NCBI GenBank assembly: GCA_000750105.3
Contig: JPHH03000112.1
Coordinates: 1-43,180 of the forward strand
Direction: 5' to 3'
Source: Tolypocladium sp. Sup5 PDA-1
Lineage: Eukaryota > Ascomycota > Sordariomycetes > Hypocreales > Ophiocordycipitaceae
DNA length: 43,180 nt
Below the pieces are notes generated by a model, which saw only the letters and a list, made by a program, of their open reading frames with translations, was not told the origin of the DNA and ran no database searches. The position numbers and the translations under genes are program-made. Of this stretch, positions 18,955 through 27,406 are shown piece by piece; position 1 is the first letter of the stretch, and the number at the start of each line of letters is the position of its first letter.

Positions 18955-19803
18955 CGTAATCAAGGCTGAAATCGCCTGCCAGACCGGCCTCACGCCCATC
19001 AGCGTGCGCCCCGCCAAGCGCGACTCGAACGACCCCCTGACCGGGACACTGATTGTGTCATTCCTCGAACCCACTCAAAGGCCCTGGAGGCTGTTTGGCT
19101 CCAGTCGGCTAGCCCGATACATTGAAAGATCCAGTCTGCCCAGCCAGTGCGACAAGTGCTGGGATTTTCACGCCCGGCACACCTGTGACCGACAATCGTC
19201 CTGCAAGCGGTGCGGACGGCGCGGGCATGACGCGGAAGCCTGCGTGGCCGTCGAGCGGTGCACAAACTGCTTCGGACCCCACGCCGCAGACTTTGCGAAG
19301 TGCCCTGCTCGCCCGAAGCGATCATACGGCGTCATTCGCCGGCTGATGAGAGAAGAGAAAGCTCGTATCCGAGAGCTGGGTGCTCAGCTGACCGCCCGGC
19401 GAAAGGAACAATACGAGACCGTGGAACAACCCGAGCAACCCGAGCGGGATGCCATCTGCTCGCCGGGCGGTGTCGCCGAAGCACCAACATCCGTGGAGAT
19501 CACCATCGAAGAAGGCACTTCGGTGTCCCCAGCACGCAACGCGGAAGAGAACGTTGGAATTACGGCACTGCAGCCTTCTACCTCCACAACTCCGAACACT
19601 GCTCGGAATGACAGGAGGTTAGACGTCCAGACAGCGCGTCACGACGCGGCAGTGACACCTCAGCTCTGAGCCCGGCCAGGACCATTACGCCGCCATTCAT
19701 CATAGTAGCCACGACGCCTCAGCCTCGGTTCGAGGGCGAACGACATAGATCTGCCTCACCCTCGAAGAGGCGACGCATGACCAAGGACGCGGCCTCCTCA
19801 TGA
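18955..19803 (+). pseudogene. LINE ORF1 remnant (zinc knuckles)
   Basis: It keeps AEIACQTGLTPISVRPAKR and the three knuckles CDKCWDFHARHTC, CKRCGRRGHDAEAC and CTNCFGPHAADFAKC. The frame then shifts and meets a TGA at 19667-19669, while the last residues (MTKDAASS) lie in another frame up to 19803. The N-terminal half is missing. Confidence 0.85.
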
Positions 19804-21235
19804 CGAGAAATCCACGCCTATATTGAAGTGACAAGAAGAAGGCCCTGCGGGTATTCCAAGTGAACGTGGGCAAGATCTCGCCAGCTCACGACTGCGCCCT
19901 AGCTCTCGCCGATTCCGAGCGATACGACATGGACTGAGTCTAGGGACGGCCGATGCGTTACTAAAACCCACCCCGCCTATGACACCTTATCTCCTGTCGA
20001 TAGCTGGAAAGATAATGACACCCGACCAAGAGTTATGACCTATGTTCGACGTAGGCTCGGTCTGATGGCAGATCAGAGGAGGCCTGTGGCAACCCGGGAC
20101 ATTCTCTGGCTCACCTTGAACAACATTACCATAGTAATCTTTTACCGCCAGCCAGCCTATGATGAGGCGTTGGACATATTGCTGCAGTGGCCGGCGTCAG
20201 ACAGGTGTCTGGTAGCTGGCGACTTCAACGCCAAACACCACAGTTGGCAGGCCGGCCGTATTGATGGCCGCTGTTGGGCAAATCCACTGCAGGAGCTTGG
20301 CCTCAGTGGACGCGCACCTCTAGAGCACCTTGGGCTGCGCTGAATGGAAAGACCTGGTGTGAGTGTTCGTGGAAGAACTGGGCACCCAGGCAAAGCTATA
20401 AGCGATGGCCAGCATGGCCGAGCTTGCGTTAAGCCCTACCGTGGAGGTCACGGTAGGCATGGCTGTGTCGGATAGTTGGGGAATGCAACGGTTGCTGGGA
20501 ACCGCTATACCGACAGCTAATGGCCGTGGCCAGCAGGGCCTCGGAGATCTAGGCTGAAGACAGTGGGCTGTGGGTGTGGAGCGGCAAGTGAGGACACCCT
20601 AGGGGCTTGGGGGCTGGAGGAATACCTATATAAGGAGGCACTGGAGCTACATGGAAAACGAAGGAAATCATCTCAATGAACAGGGTGGGAGAGCACGCAA
20701 CGGGAATGGCACTGCATTGGCACAATGACAACGCTGAGTTCTCTGATATCCGCTGTGAGACACACTAACTCACCATTTTGATCAACAGCCGCGGTGAGGC
20801 CGTGGCCTCGTGGGCGACAGCCAATGGGTTGAACTTACTAAACCCAGCCGATGTCCCGACAAAACCCACACGGCAATACGATAGACCTCGCATTTTCCAA
20901 TATCGCTCTGGCAGATGCGGTGGTTGAAGACCACCTCGCCACCAGCTCCGACCACTTCACACTTAGCATCACCCTGCCTGAGCTCACTCTTGCGCCACCA
21001 CCCACCGGGAAGGTTCGCCTTACCTCTGATGAGGAATTGAAACGCTTCGTCGGAATGGTGGAAAGCGGCGCAGCGGCCATCGAGCCGTCAGTCGCCTCCC
21101 CTCAAGACCTCGATGCACTCGCTTCAGCACTGGTGGGTCTTCTTCAGTGCGCTGCTAGGGCCGCCGGCCGTCCTGTCCGCAAAGGAACGCGCGGCGCGCC
21201 CTGGTGGACGGAGCAATGCGCATTGGCCGCGGTGG
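19800..21235 (+). pseudogene. LINE ORF2 remnant (endonuclease part)
   Basis: It starts at the conserved ATGA (19800). Compared with the intact copy, about 22 bases are deleted at 19935, removing the QEPW block with its catalytic Glu and causing a frameshift. GDFNAKHH survives to the left of the solo LTR, and HGNTIDLAFSN...SSDHFTL survives to its right. There is no reverse transcriptase. Confidence 0.85.
20272..20787. mobile_element. Solo LTR inserted in the decayed LINE
   Basis: The sequence starts TGTTGGGCAAATCC and ends GATCAACA, with TG...CA termini. It is flanked by a perfect 5-bp duplication GCCGC (20267-20271 and 20788-20792). Removing it together with one duplication joins GATGGCCGCGGTGAGGCC, which matches the intact LINE reading. 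A TATA box (TATATAAG, 20627-20634) lies inside. It is the trace of an LTR retrotransposon lost by LTR-LTR recombination. Its superfamily is not known. Confidence 0.88.
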
Positions 21236-21345
21236 AGCACGGAAACGCGCAGCTGAGCTCGGTGCTTGCCGACATCCACGGTGAGGATCAGGCGGCGTAT
21301 CGCGAGCGAGTCATTCGATACGTGGACAGTGTCTTCTCTGAGGTA
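21236..21345 (+). pseudogene. Helitron Rep fragment (end of first exon)
   Basis: It reads GNAQLSSVLADIHGEDQAAY and then RERVIRYVDSVFSE, against GNARLGSMLADTDVADAAAY, KERIIQYVDSVFSE in the Helitron at about 36190-36290. It ends at the same GAG|GTA exon-intron border. It is joined in frame to the LINE remnant on its left. Confidence 0.8.
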
Positions 21346-21396
21346 CTGTACCTCATACATTCGTCCCATACAAATCATTTCCTACTCGTTTTCATA

Positions 21397-22377
21397 ATGC
21401 CAGCCACAAGACCCCGGTTCCGCTCTTTCAACGATATCCCGTCCCAATGTTCCGCGTGGATCAAGTCCGAGGATCGGTGCTGTCGGAGACAGATCTCTGC
21501 CGCTGATATGAAGAGACAAGCGATTCTCTTGGAGGTTTATGAGAACCCAGTTCGCAACTCGAGCATCTTGAACGAGCTGATCGACCTTTACTTTTGTAAT
21601 GGATGGCACCGCCCCGGGGGGAAACACCCTGTCCAAGACTCAGCACGGAACGAGGTTCTTTCGCGTTTGACACAGTCTGGAAATCTCCCCACTCAAAGTC
21701 ATACACGAGGACAGCCTGCTCCTTCTACTGCAAACAACACAAGAGACTCAGCACCAAACAGTGTCAATCCATCGGTAGAAGAGAGACGTCGCTCGTCCAG
21801 AGCTCATTCTCCAGAACGGCAGCGTCGGCAAGAGTCCCTACCATCTCCAGCCACAAGGCATCGTCAACGCCCTGCTCCTCTCCCGTTAGGTAACCCTCGT
21901 GAAGCAGACTCGCGTAATACTTCCCGATCACCCTTGACCAATGAAAAGCTAATCAAACAACTAGCACAACGTACGCAAACACCTCCCGCAGTGGACCTGC
22001 CTCGGGGACGCAATCAGGAGGGCATTTCTACCGGCAACATCGGGAATCGCCGGAGTGCCCGACTCCAGGCACAGCGTAATGCAGCCCCATTCCAAGCCTC
22101 GACAACAACACTACAGCCTGCCACTCTCCAGAGGGAAGAACGCGAAGCTATACCCGTAGCAGTACGCCGAAGCCCAAGGTTCCCGGCACAGAGGTTCTCA
22201 GAGGTGCCAGCCCACCGTGCGGACCCAAGGCTTAACAGAGTCGTCGACGTCAACGGAGATTGTACTATTTGTACATCCGCCTTCGTTGGTCGTAAGGCAT
22301 TCGAGAACGTTGAGGAACGTGTTATCCGACCTTTTGGGCGGGACGAGTGGAACAAGGCGATAGGTGTAGGGTCATAA
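21397..22377 (+). CDS. Uncertain protein with Cys/His-rich N-terminus and disordered C-terminus
   Basis: The ATG at 21397 opens 326 codons; the same frame is open upstream through the fused LINE/Helitron scraps, which I take as accidental. Residues about 13-70 (SQCSAWIKSEDRCCRRQIS ... LIDLYFCNGWHR) resemble the Cys-rich leader found before T5orf172/GIY-YIG domains in many fungal proteins. The rest is Arg/Ser/Pro-rich and looks disordered. Near the end NGDCTICTSAF could open a RING-like finger, but the frame stops. No GIY-YIG domain follows. It is probably a truncated member; the family call is tentative. Confidence 0.42.
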   Translation: MPATRPRFRSFNDIPSQCSAWIKSEDRCCRRQISAADMKRQAILLEVYENPVRNSSILNELIDLYFCNGWHRPGGKHPVQDSARNEVLSRLTQSGNLPTQSHTRGQPAPSTANNTRDSAPNSVNPSVEERRRSSRAHSPERQRRQESLPSPATRHRQRPAPLPLGNPREADSRNTSRSPLTNEKLIKQLAQRTQTPPAVDLPRGRNQEGISTGNIGNRRSARLQAQRNAAPFQASTTTLQPATLQREEREAIPVAVRRSPRFPAQRFSEVPAHRADPRLNRVVDVNGDCTICTSAFVGRKAFENVEERVIRPFGRDEWNKAIGVGS

Positions 22378-22966
22378 TGAGGCTCCTGAGAGCATGCCTA
22401 AGATGGCTCCATTGTTCGTCACAACCTTGGGTAGGGACAGCATCAGCTGTCAAGAATGATTTTCTGTAACAATTTACACGCCCCGCCTTGTGACCTGTCC
22501 ATAATCAGCGTCGATTGCCCGTTGCCTAGAACGCCTATCCTGACTTGGAGTCTTGCCAACAGAAACGTTGCCCAATAGGATACTGCTTGCACGTCTCGAG
22601 GAGACTACACTCAACGGGTCTCGGGTGTCAACAATCACTCAAAGGGGATTTCACTTACTTAGACCATCTGATCGTAAGGCTCAGAAGCTGCTGCAAGCAG
22701 CTTGTAGTCTCAAGACCAATTGGGGCTGTTCACGTCATCCTTACTCACTTAGCCAAGCGGCCTTACTCATTCGTACTCACCTAGCGACGATTTGGGGAAG
22801 AAAGGGCGCCCGTAGGCATGTCAATTCTGCAAAGCGTGCCTTTAAGGCTCACAGGGAAGTACGTCCCTTATATACATGTAAAGCTGTCTAGGCCCCCTTG
22901 CACAGCCCCTGTCGTGGGGTATGTCTCTCTTCCCCGTCAAAGGAGCTCTCCCGGAAGTTAAATAAT
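22378..22966. other. No gene; possible decayed LTR
   Basis: A stretch starting TGTAACAATTTACACG near 22467 has an internal TTATATACATG box near 22869 and a pyrimidine-rich end, which is the layout of a Copia-like LTR. No matching terminal repeat or target duplication was found, so this is a suggestion only. Confidence 0.3.
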
Positions 22967-22989
22967 TCAATCAATCAATCAATCAATCA
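22967..22989. repeat. (TCAA)n microsatellite at the methyltransferase stop
   Basis: Five TCAA units plus TCA. The TGA stop of the methyltransferase gene (22979-22981, minus strand) lies inside the array. Confidence 0.9.
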
Positions 22990-23644
22990 CACTCTTCTTG
23001 GCAATGATCCATTGAAATGGAACCATTATTCCGTCCTCCTCTTCCTCGATAACCTCGTCGTGGACAAGTTCAAAACCAGCTTCTGCCACCGCACGCACAT
23101 TGATCTCAGGATTAAACTGACTCCAGTACATCTTGGTCCCCAGCCAGTCCGCCACCGAGCCCGGATCATCGGCAGTACCCAAGTTGCACAGCAGGAAGCC
23201 GCCAGGTGTAAGCCACGAATGAATACGAGCGAACATGGCCTTTTGCTCTTCTCGTGGAAGATGAAAGAGGGAATACAGGCCAACAACTGCGTCAAGTGAG
23301 GACGTGTCAAAGCTCAGCTTGGTCATGTCACCATGGACAAAGTCGACGTTGCTTGCGGGCGATACTCGAGACTTTGCCAGCTGAATCTGTGCCTCGGAAA
23401 TGTCATTAGCGACGACATGGCGACATCGCTGGGCAAGAATCTGTGTTCCGGGGACACCGGCGCCACACCCAAGCTCCAAAACCCTTGCCTCCGAGGGTGT
23501 CTTGAGCTCCTTGAAGAGGTGGTCCAGGCGAGCCGGTCGAAGTGTATCCTTTTGCGTCACCCAGGCTAGATACTTTTCAGCGATTTCATCATAGCCTTTC
23601 TGAACTACGCTCTGGGGCGCGTCTGGCTGTAAACTGTCGTGCAT
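22979..23644 (-). CDS. Class I SAM-dependent methyltransferase
   Basis: A single-exon frame of 221 residues starts at an ATG. Motif I is RVLELGCGAGVPGT (residues 54-67), which binds S-adenosylmethionine. VVANDISEAQ is the acidic strand-2 motif, HGDMTKLSF and DAVVGLYSLFHL are the next binding strands, and LTPGGFLLCNLG is the post-motif strand. The N-terminal GYDEIAEKYLAW is typical of small-molecule methyltransferases of the Methyltransf_25/11 type. The substrate cannot be read from sequence. It looks intact among decayed neighbours; the stop codon sits in a tetranucleotide array, so the extreme C-terminus may have been trimmed. Confidence 0.88.
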   Translation of the reverse strand: MHDSLQPDAPQSVVQKGYDEIAEKYLAWVTQKDTLRPARLDHLFKELKTPSEARVLELGCGAGVPGTQILAQRCRHVVANDISEAQIQLAKSRVSPASNVDFVHGDMTKLSFDTSSLDAVVGLYSLFHLPREEQKAMFARIHSWLTPGGFLLCNLGTADDPGSVADWLGTKMYWSQFNPEINVRAVAEAGFELVHDEVIEEEEDGIMVPFQWIIAKKSVID

Positions 23645-25012
23645 GTTGACATGTGGCCGCTGAAAGAATGTTGATGGTCGAATTTAATTCCGCTTGACAC
23701 AACACAAAACAGCCAGTGGAGGGCATTTAGGCACTCTCCGTTACAGGTATATCGGCGACGTGAGTCACACGGTCAGACGGGTTGCATCGTCCACCCATGT
23801 ACGGGCTGCCACATGGCCCAGGGGCCTAATAGCTGTCCCAGCCCCTGTCAAAAAAGGGGTCGCGCGAAGGTAACCAGTCTACTACGTATCGTCGGAAAAC
23901 ATCATCATAACCAAACATGACAATATGCCACCCCATCCCATGCGCCTCATACAGCAATAAATAGAAAGAGTCGTTAATAGCCAACCCGTGGCGATCGCTT
24001 CCAATCTCACGTGACGAATACAATTTGGCCACATTGGTCTGCGACCAGGTCATCGCGCACCAAGAAACAGTTTTGAATTTCAGGACAGAAGTCCCGTCAT
24101 GAGGTGTTGCCCCATTCGATGGCTAAGGAATCGTTTGCGATCTTGATGGGCGCAGGATCTGCCGCGGAGAGAATTAAGATGCCTGGAAGGAGTAAAAATG
24201 CGACCGGGTGGAAGATGTTTACTCGGAAGACGGCCAAGATGTTGTCGAGAGTCAACCCCATCCTGAGAGTCCGACCAGTATCTCTGACTGCACGGCTGTT
24301 CTTTTCAATGTCTGGTAATGATGCTGAGTCGCAGAGCTTGGCTTTGAAGAGGGCAGATATAGTTGGTCGGGCGTAAGCATAGGCCTCATCGTACCATACA
24401 AAAACCACGAGGGTGTCCAGACATTCTCCGACGCCCACGGTATGAACGGATCCCACGCCATGAGCTGGGCGAATTGAAGCTCTCCTTGTCCAACACGGCT
24501 GGAATTCTGCGTATGATTTATCGATTATTATGCGTGATGACTTGTCATGCATTATGCACTGCATACAACCGGCCTAATGCAGCCTGTCTTCGATATGAGA
24601 CATATTACAACGTTGAACGTATTTCCTTGTCAATCATTTGCTTTGTTCCGCCACACAGCGGCCCAGTGATTTTATGGTCCGGTGACGCTGCGGCCATGGT
24701 CAGCGCTTGGTGTGGCGCACAATTATCTTGACGCACTCCTGTTCCCCAGTCCCCTCGCCTTTCCTGTACAGGTGCTGACAAGCCAGTGAGGCTTTTCTCA
24801 AGTTCCTTATTGCCCGTGTGGTCGTGAGGTGCTTAATTAAAAGTGCTGTCCCAATACTCCAGCGTTGGGTATCGATACTAACTCATTTCTCATCATAGAT
24901 ACGCAGCACACGTAGTGGAATCTTCGAAGTACACTGGCCCTAGATCTTGGTGATGTACTTCTCTTGTATTCAATGATCGAAATCACTGGATTGCCATCCC
25001 GTCAGATTAAAA
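23645..25012. other. No supportable gene
   Basis: Two open frames on the minus strand (24097-24564 and 23826-24053) might be pieces of one membrane-type protein. The first ends in a hydrophobic stretch, FHPVAFLLLPGILILSAA, and the second reads SFYLLLYEAHGMGWHIVMFG. I could not find splice sites that join them or a family that they match. Confidence 0.3.
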
Positions 25013-26176
25013 ATGCACTGGAGTCCCCTAGTTGGAATGACGACGAGCGAGGCAAAGTTTCACAGCAGGAGTGCACACCGTTACCGAAACATTTGGACTT
25101 ACTCTGGAAAGCTGGGCCGTGGCAGTAGGGGGCCGCCCCGCATGCTGGAAGAGATGGATGAATCACCGCCGCAGCCTGCACCTGTCGAATCCACCAAGAT
25201 TGCCCTCCCGGTGTGTGACACGCCAATCATCAATCGCAACAAGGATATGCGCAAAAAGGGCAACTCGAATCGGAGGAGTAGTCTGGGATCGCGCGGCCGG
25301 AGAGCGAGATCTCTGATAGAGAGCGGACAGGCGGCGATTCCGCACCGCGAGGTAGACTCCGTGGAGTTTTACAAGCACATTGAAGCCGACTTGGTGGAGC
25401 TGAGGAGGATGAAGCAGCTCTTGATGTGGTGCGGCGAGCGCGCTCTATCCGAAAACCCTCCCCTCGGAACACCGAACTCGAACACGATTCTCGGAGGTAT
25501 GCTGAGTCCTGTCACAATGAAGGAGATGAACGATGATGCTAACGGGGCTATAGCTCGTGTGATCCAGGACCAATTACTTAAGGATTTTGCGTCCCGATCA
25601 GAGTTTGCCGACTGGTTCAGCAGAGATGACAATGTGCCCAAGCCAAACGCCGTCTTGAAACCGAACCCGCGAAACATTGAGATGGATGAAAAGATGGCGT
25701 CATTACAAGAAAAGATTGATAGGTATGTTGCACACGAAATATCGGCGTGGTTGCAGCAGCATCTGACTAGACTCCAGGTTACGACTCGAAAAGGAGGCTT
25801 GGCTGGCAATGAAGGAACTGCCACTTGAACAACCGCCACTGTAGTCCTCCCGGACTTCGATATGTTAGATCCGGATTAGGGTATAATACGAAAATATCTA
25901 GCAGACGAAGCGAACTCGTTTGCCACGGTACGGTCAAAAGCAGAGTCAAGGTTACGAAAGATACAATCACCATTGGAGTTTGAAGTTGACCAGCTGGCGG
26001 ACAACGTCCACAAGCTCGAGCAACGAGTCTTGGTGGCCGGCAAGGAAGCAGGCAGGGTACTCAAAATCAGCTCGGTACGACTACGAGAACGTGAGCAACG
26101 AGAGAAGACGAGCGCCGGTACTAGGGACATGCCGATGATGGAGGTGCTCAGGATTCTAAGCACGACACTCCCTTAA
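25013..26176 (+). pseudogene. Dsn1/Mis13 kinetochore protein pseudogene
   Basis: From about 25140 the frame matches fungal Dsn1, a subunit of the Mis12/MIND complex that links centromeric chromatin to the Ndc80 complex. Visible blocks are RRSSLGSRGRRARSLIESG, IPHREVDSVEFYKHIEADL, MKQLLMWCGERALSE and LKPNPRNIEMDEKM. A clean 55-bp intron (25723-25777, GTATGT...CTGAC...CCAG) joins KIDR to LRLEKEAWLAMKEL. After PLEQPP one base is missing (about 25840), then PDFDMLDPD meets a TAG (25877-25879). KYLADEANSFATVRSKAES through LADNVHKLEQRV continues the gene to 26176. The first 40 codons are not Dsn1-like, so the N-terminus is replaced. The functional gene must lie elsewhere. Confidence 0.82.
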
Positions 26177-26635
26177 GCCAATGGCGCGTGATGCTCACTC
26201 CATGGCTTGAAGGGGACAATTGGAGGCAAGTTCTTCAACTGGTAGGCAGGATCAGCGTAGATAGGGATAATGAGGACTAGCATTGATCGATTTGAATCAT
26301 GGCACAAATGGAGGCGATAACGACGAGGACCAGTCTGAGGATGAGTGGCTTTCTAACATGTTGGAGCATTAGGTCGGGATCGGTACCTGCGCGTGGAAGT
26401 ACTACGAGTGCAGTAATTTATTGCTCTTGAATGGAACGAAAAACCCAAAATAGTCGCCGCAGCCGAGAAGACTCTTGTCGGATAGACCGGTTGACGAGGC
26501 AGCCCCGGGCAGCCCCTGTGGCAGCCACATTACATTGATGACTCGGATGTCTATATTCAAAGACGGTGGCTAGAGGCATTCTTCCTTAGAAGAATGAAGC
26601 CTCGTTGGATTGATGACTCGAGGTTCAATAGGGGC
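26177..26635. other. No supportable gene
   Basis: No coding motif is seen. TTGATGACTCG occurs twice (about 26535 and 26610). Confidence 0.4.
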
Positions 26636-26885
26636 TGTTGGGGGCTACAATTGAAGTCTGACGCCACTAACACGCACACACACAGCCAACGCTGGATAGG
26701 GGCAACAGCTGGATAGGGGTCACAGGGACCACAGCTGCAAGGATAAAAGGAATCCCTTTTCCAGGCTCCCTGGGCAGCTAGAAGAGTCATACAGAGAGAC
26801 ATATCAATTGATCACGCATTTAACGGGATTCGGGCCACGCTCATAGCGATAACTCTCCGTAATTGTGTACCATTAGAGCCCAACA
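26636..26885. repeat. Candidate 250-bp solo LTR
   Basis: It begins TGTTGGGGGC and ends GAGCCCAACA, giving a perfect 7-bp terminal inverted repeat (TGTTGGG/CCCAACA) of the LTR kind. GATAAAAGG inside could be a TATA box. Flanking 5-mers (GGGGC, CACGC) do not match, so either mutation or chance must explain them. Confidence 0.4.
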
Positions 26886-27069
26886 CACGCGGGTCAAGTA
26901 CTCTGTTCTCGTTAATGGATCTGAAGCAAAAGTACAAAAGTTCAATACCTGCCTGCGAATCCAGTCCAGCCAAATCCAGTCCATCCAAATCCACTCCAAT
27001 GCTAGTCCAGTCCTACAAGATCACTGCCGGCCCCATCAAGGTCGCAGCGACGCCCGAAGCAGAGGACGA

Positions 27070-27229
27070 CCAAGGTTCTAAACCACTCAACGCTGTTGAA
27101 CATGTTGAATGGATTGATCATCAACGTCAATTCAACTCAATCAATATCAAGCCTTGATTATCTAATATGTCAATCCATTCCGGCATTCAGTTGAGTTGAA
27201 TGGATTGAAGTGGTTGATTTAGGTGACCT
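27070..27229. repeat. Fold-back element, hAT-type MITE candidate
   Basis: Nested inverted repeats: GAATGGATTGA (27107-27117) with TCAATCCATTC (27170-27180); ATTCAACTCAA (27130-27140) with TTGAGTTGAAT (27191-27201); outer AACCACTCAA (27081) with TTGAAGTGGTT (27205-27215). The right end read on the minus strand starts CAGGTCACC. It has no coding capacity. It shares ATCAA/CTCAA-rich subterminal sequence with 12779, 16660 and 31858. Confidence 0.6.
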
Positions 27230-27406
27230 GTCGTGTGCATTTCCGTATGAGTTATCTATGTATAATCTAAGCCCCTAGTCTTTCCCTCGGTTTTTTTTCC
27301 TTTCTTTTTTTTTGTAGTTTTCTTATTTCCTGATCCGGGGTCTGTTCCAGCACCCTAACAAAATATCCTGGCAACACGGAAGCTTCTGTGAGTAGACTCC
27401 GATAAG
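27230..27406. other. 3' flank of the kinase gene
   Basis: AT- and T-rich (several T runs near 27290-27320); nothing else is seen. Confidence 0.4.

Larger units (their letters stand above)
18955..21235 (+). mobile_element. Second, decayed and 5'/3'-truncated Tad1-type LINE
   Basis: The sequence is closely related to 5349-7085 of the intact LINE. It begins within ORF1, upstream of the zinc knuckles, and ends within ORF2 at the WWTEQCALAA block. Inside it lies a 516-bp solo LTR (20272-20787). It has no poly(A) tail or target duplications, so both ends were lost by rearrangement. Its left border comes about 100 bp after the stop of the phosphorylase-STING gene. Confidence 0.88.

Noticed and set aside
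18863..19669. 268-codon frame as an independent zinc-knuckle protein
   Set aside because: It is ORF1 of the second LINE; the first 30 codons come from unrelated flanking DNA.
20035..20343. Open frame joining the LINE endonuclease to sequence beyond it
   Set aside because: Its last third is simply the start of the solo LTR read in frame; it is not a gene.
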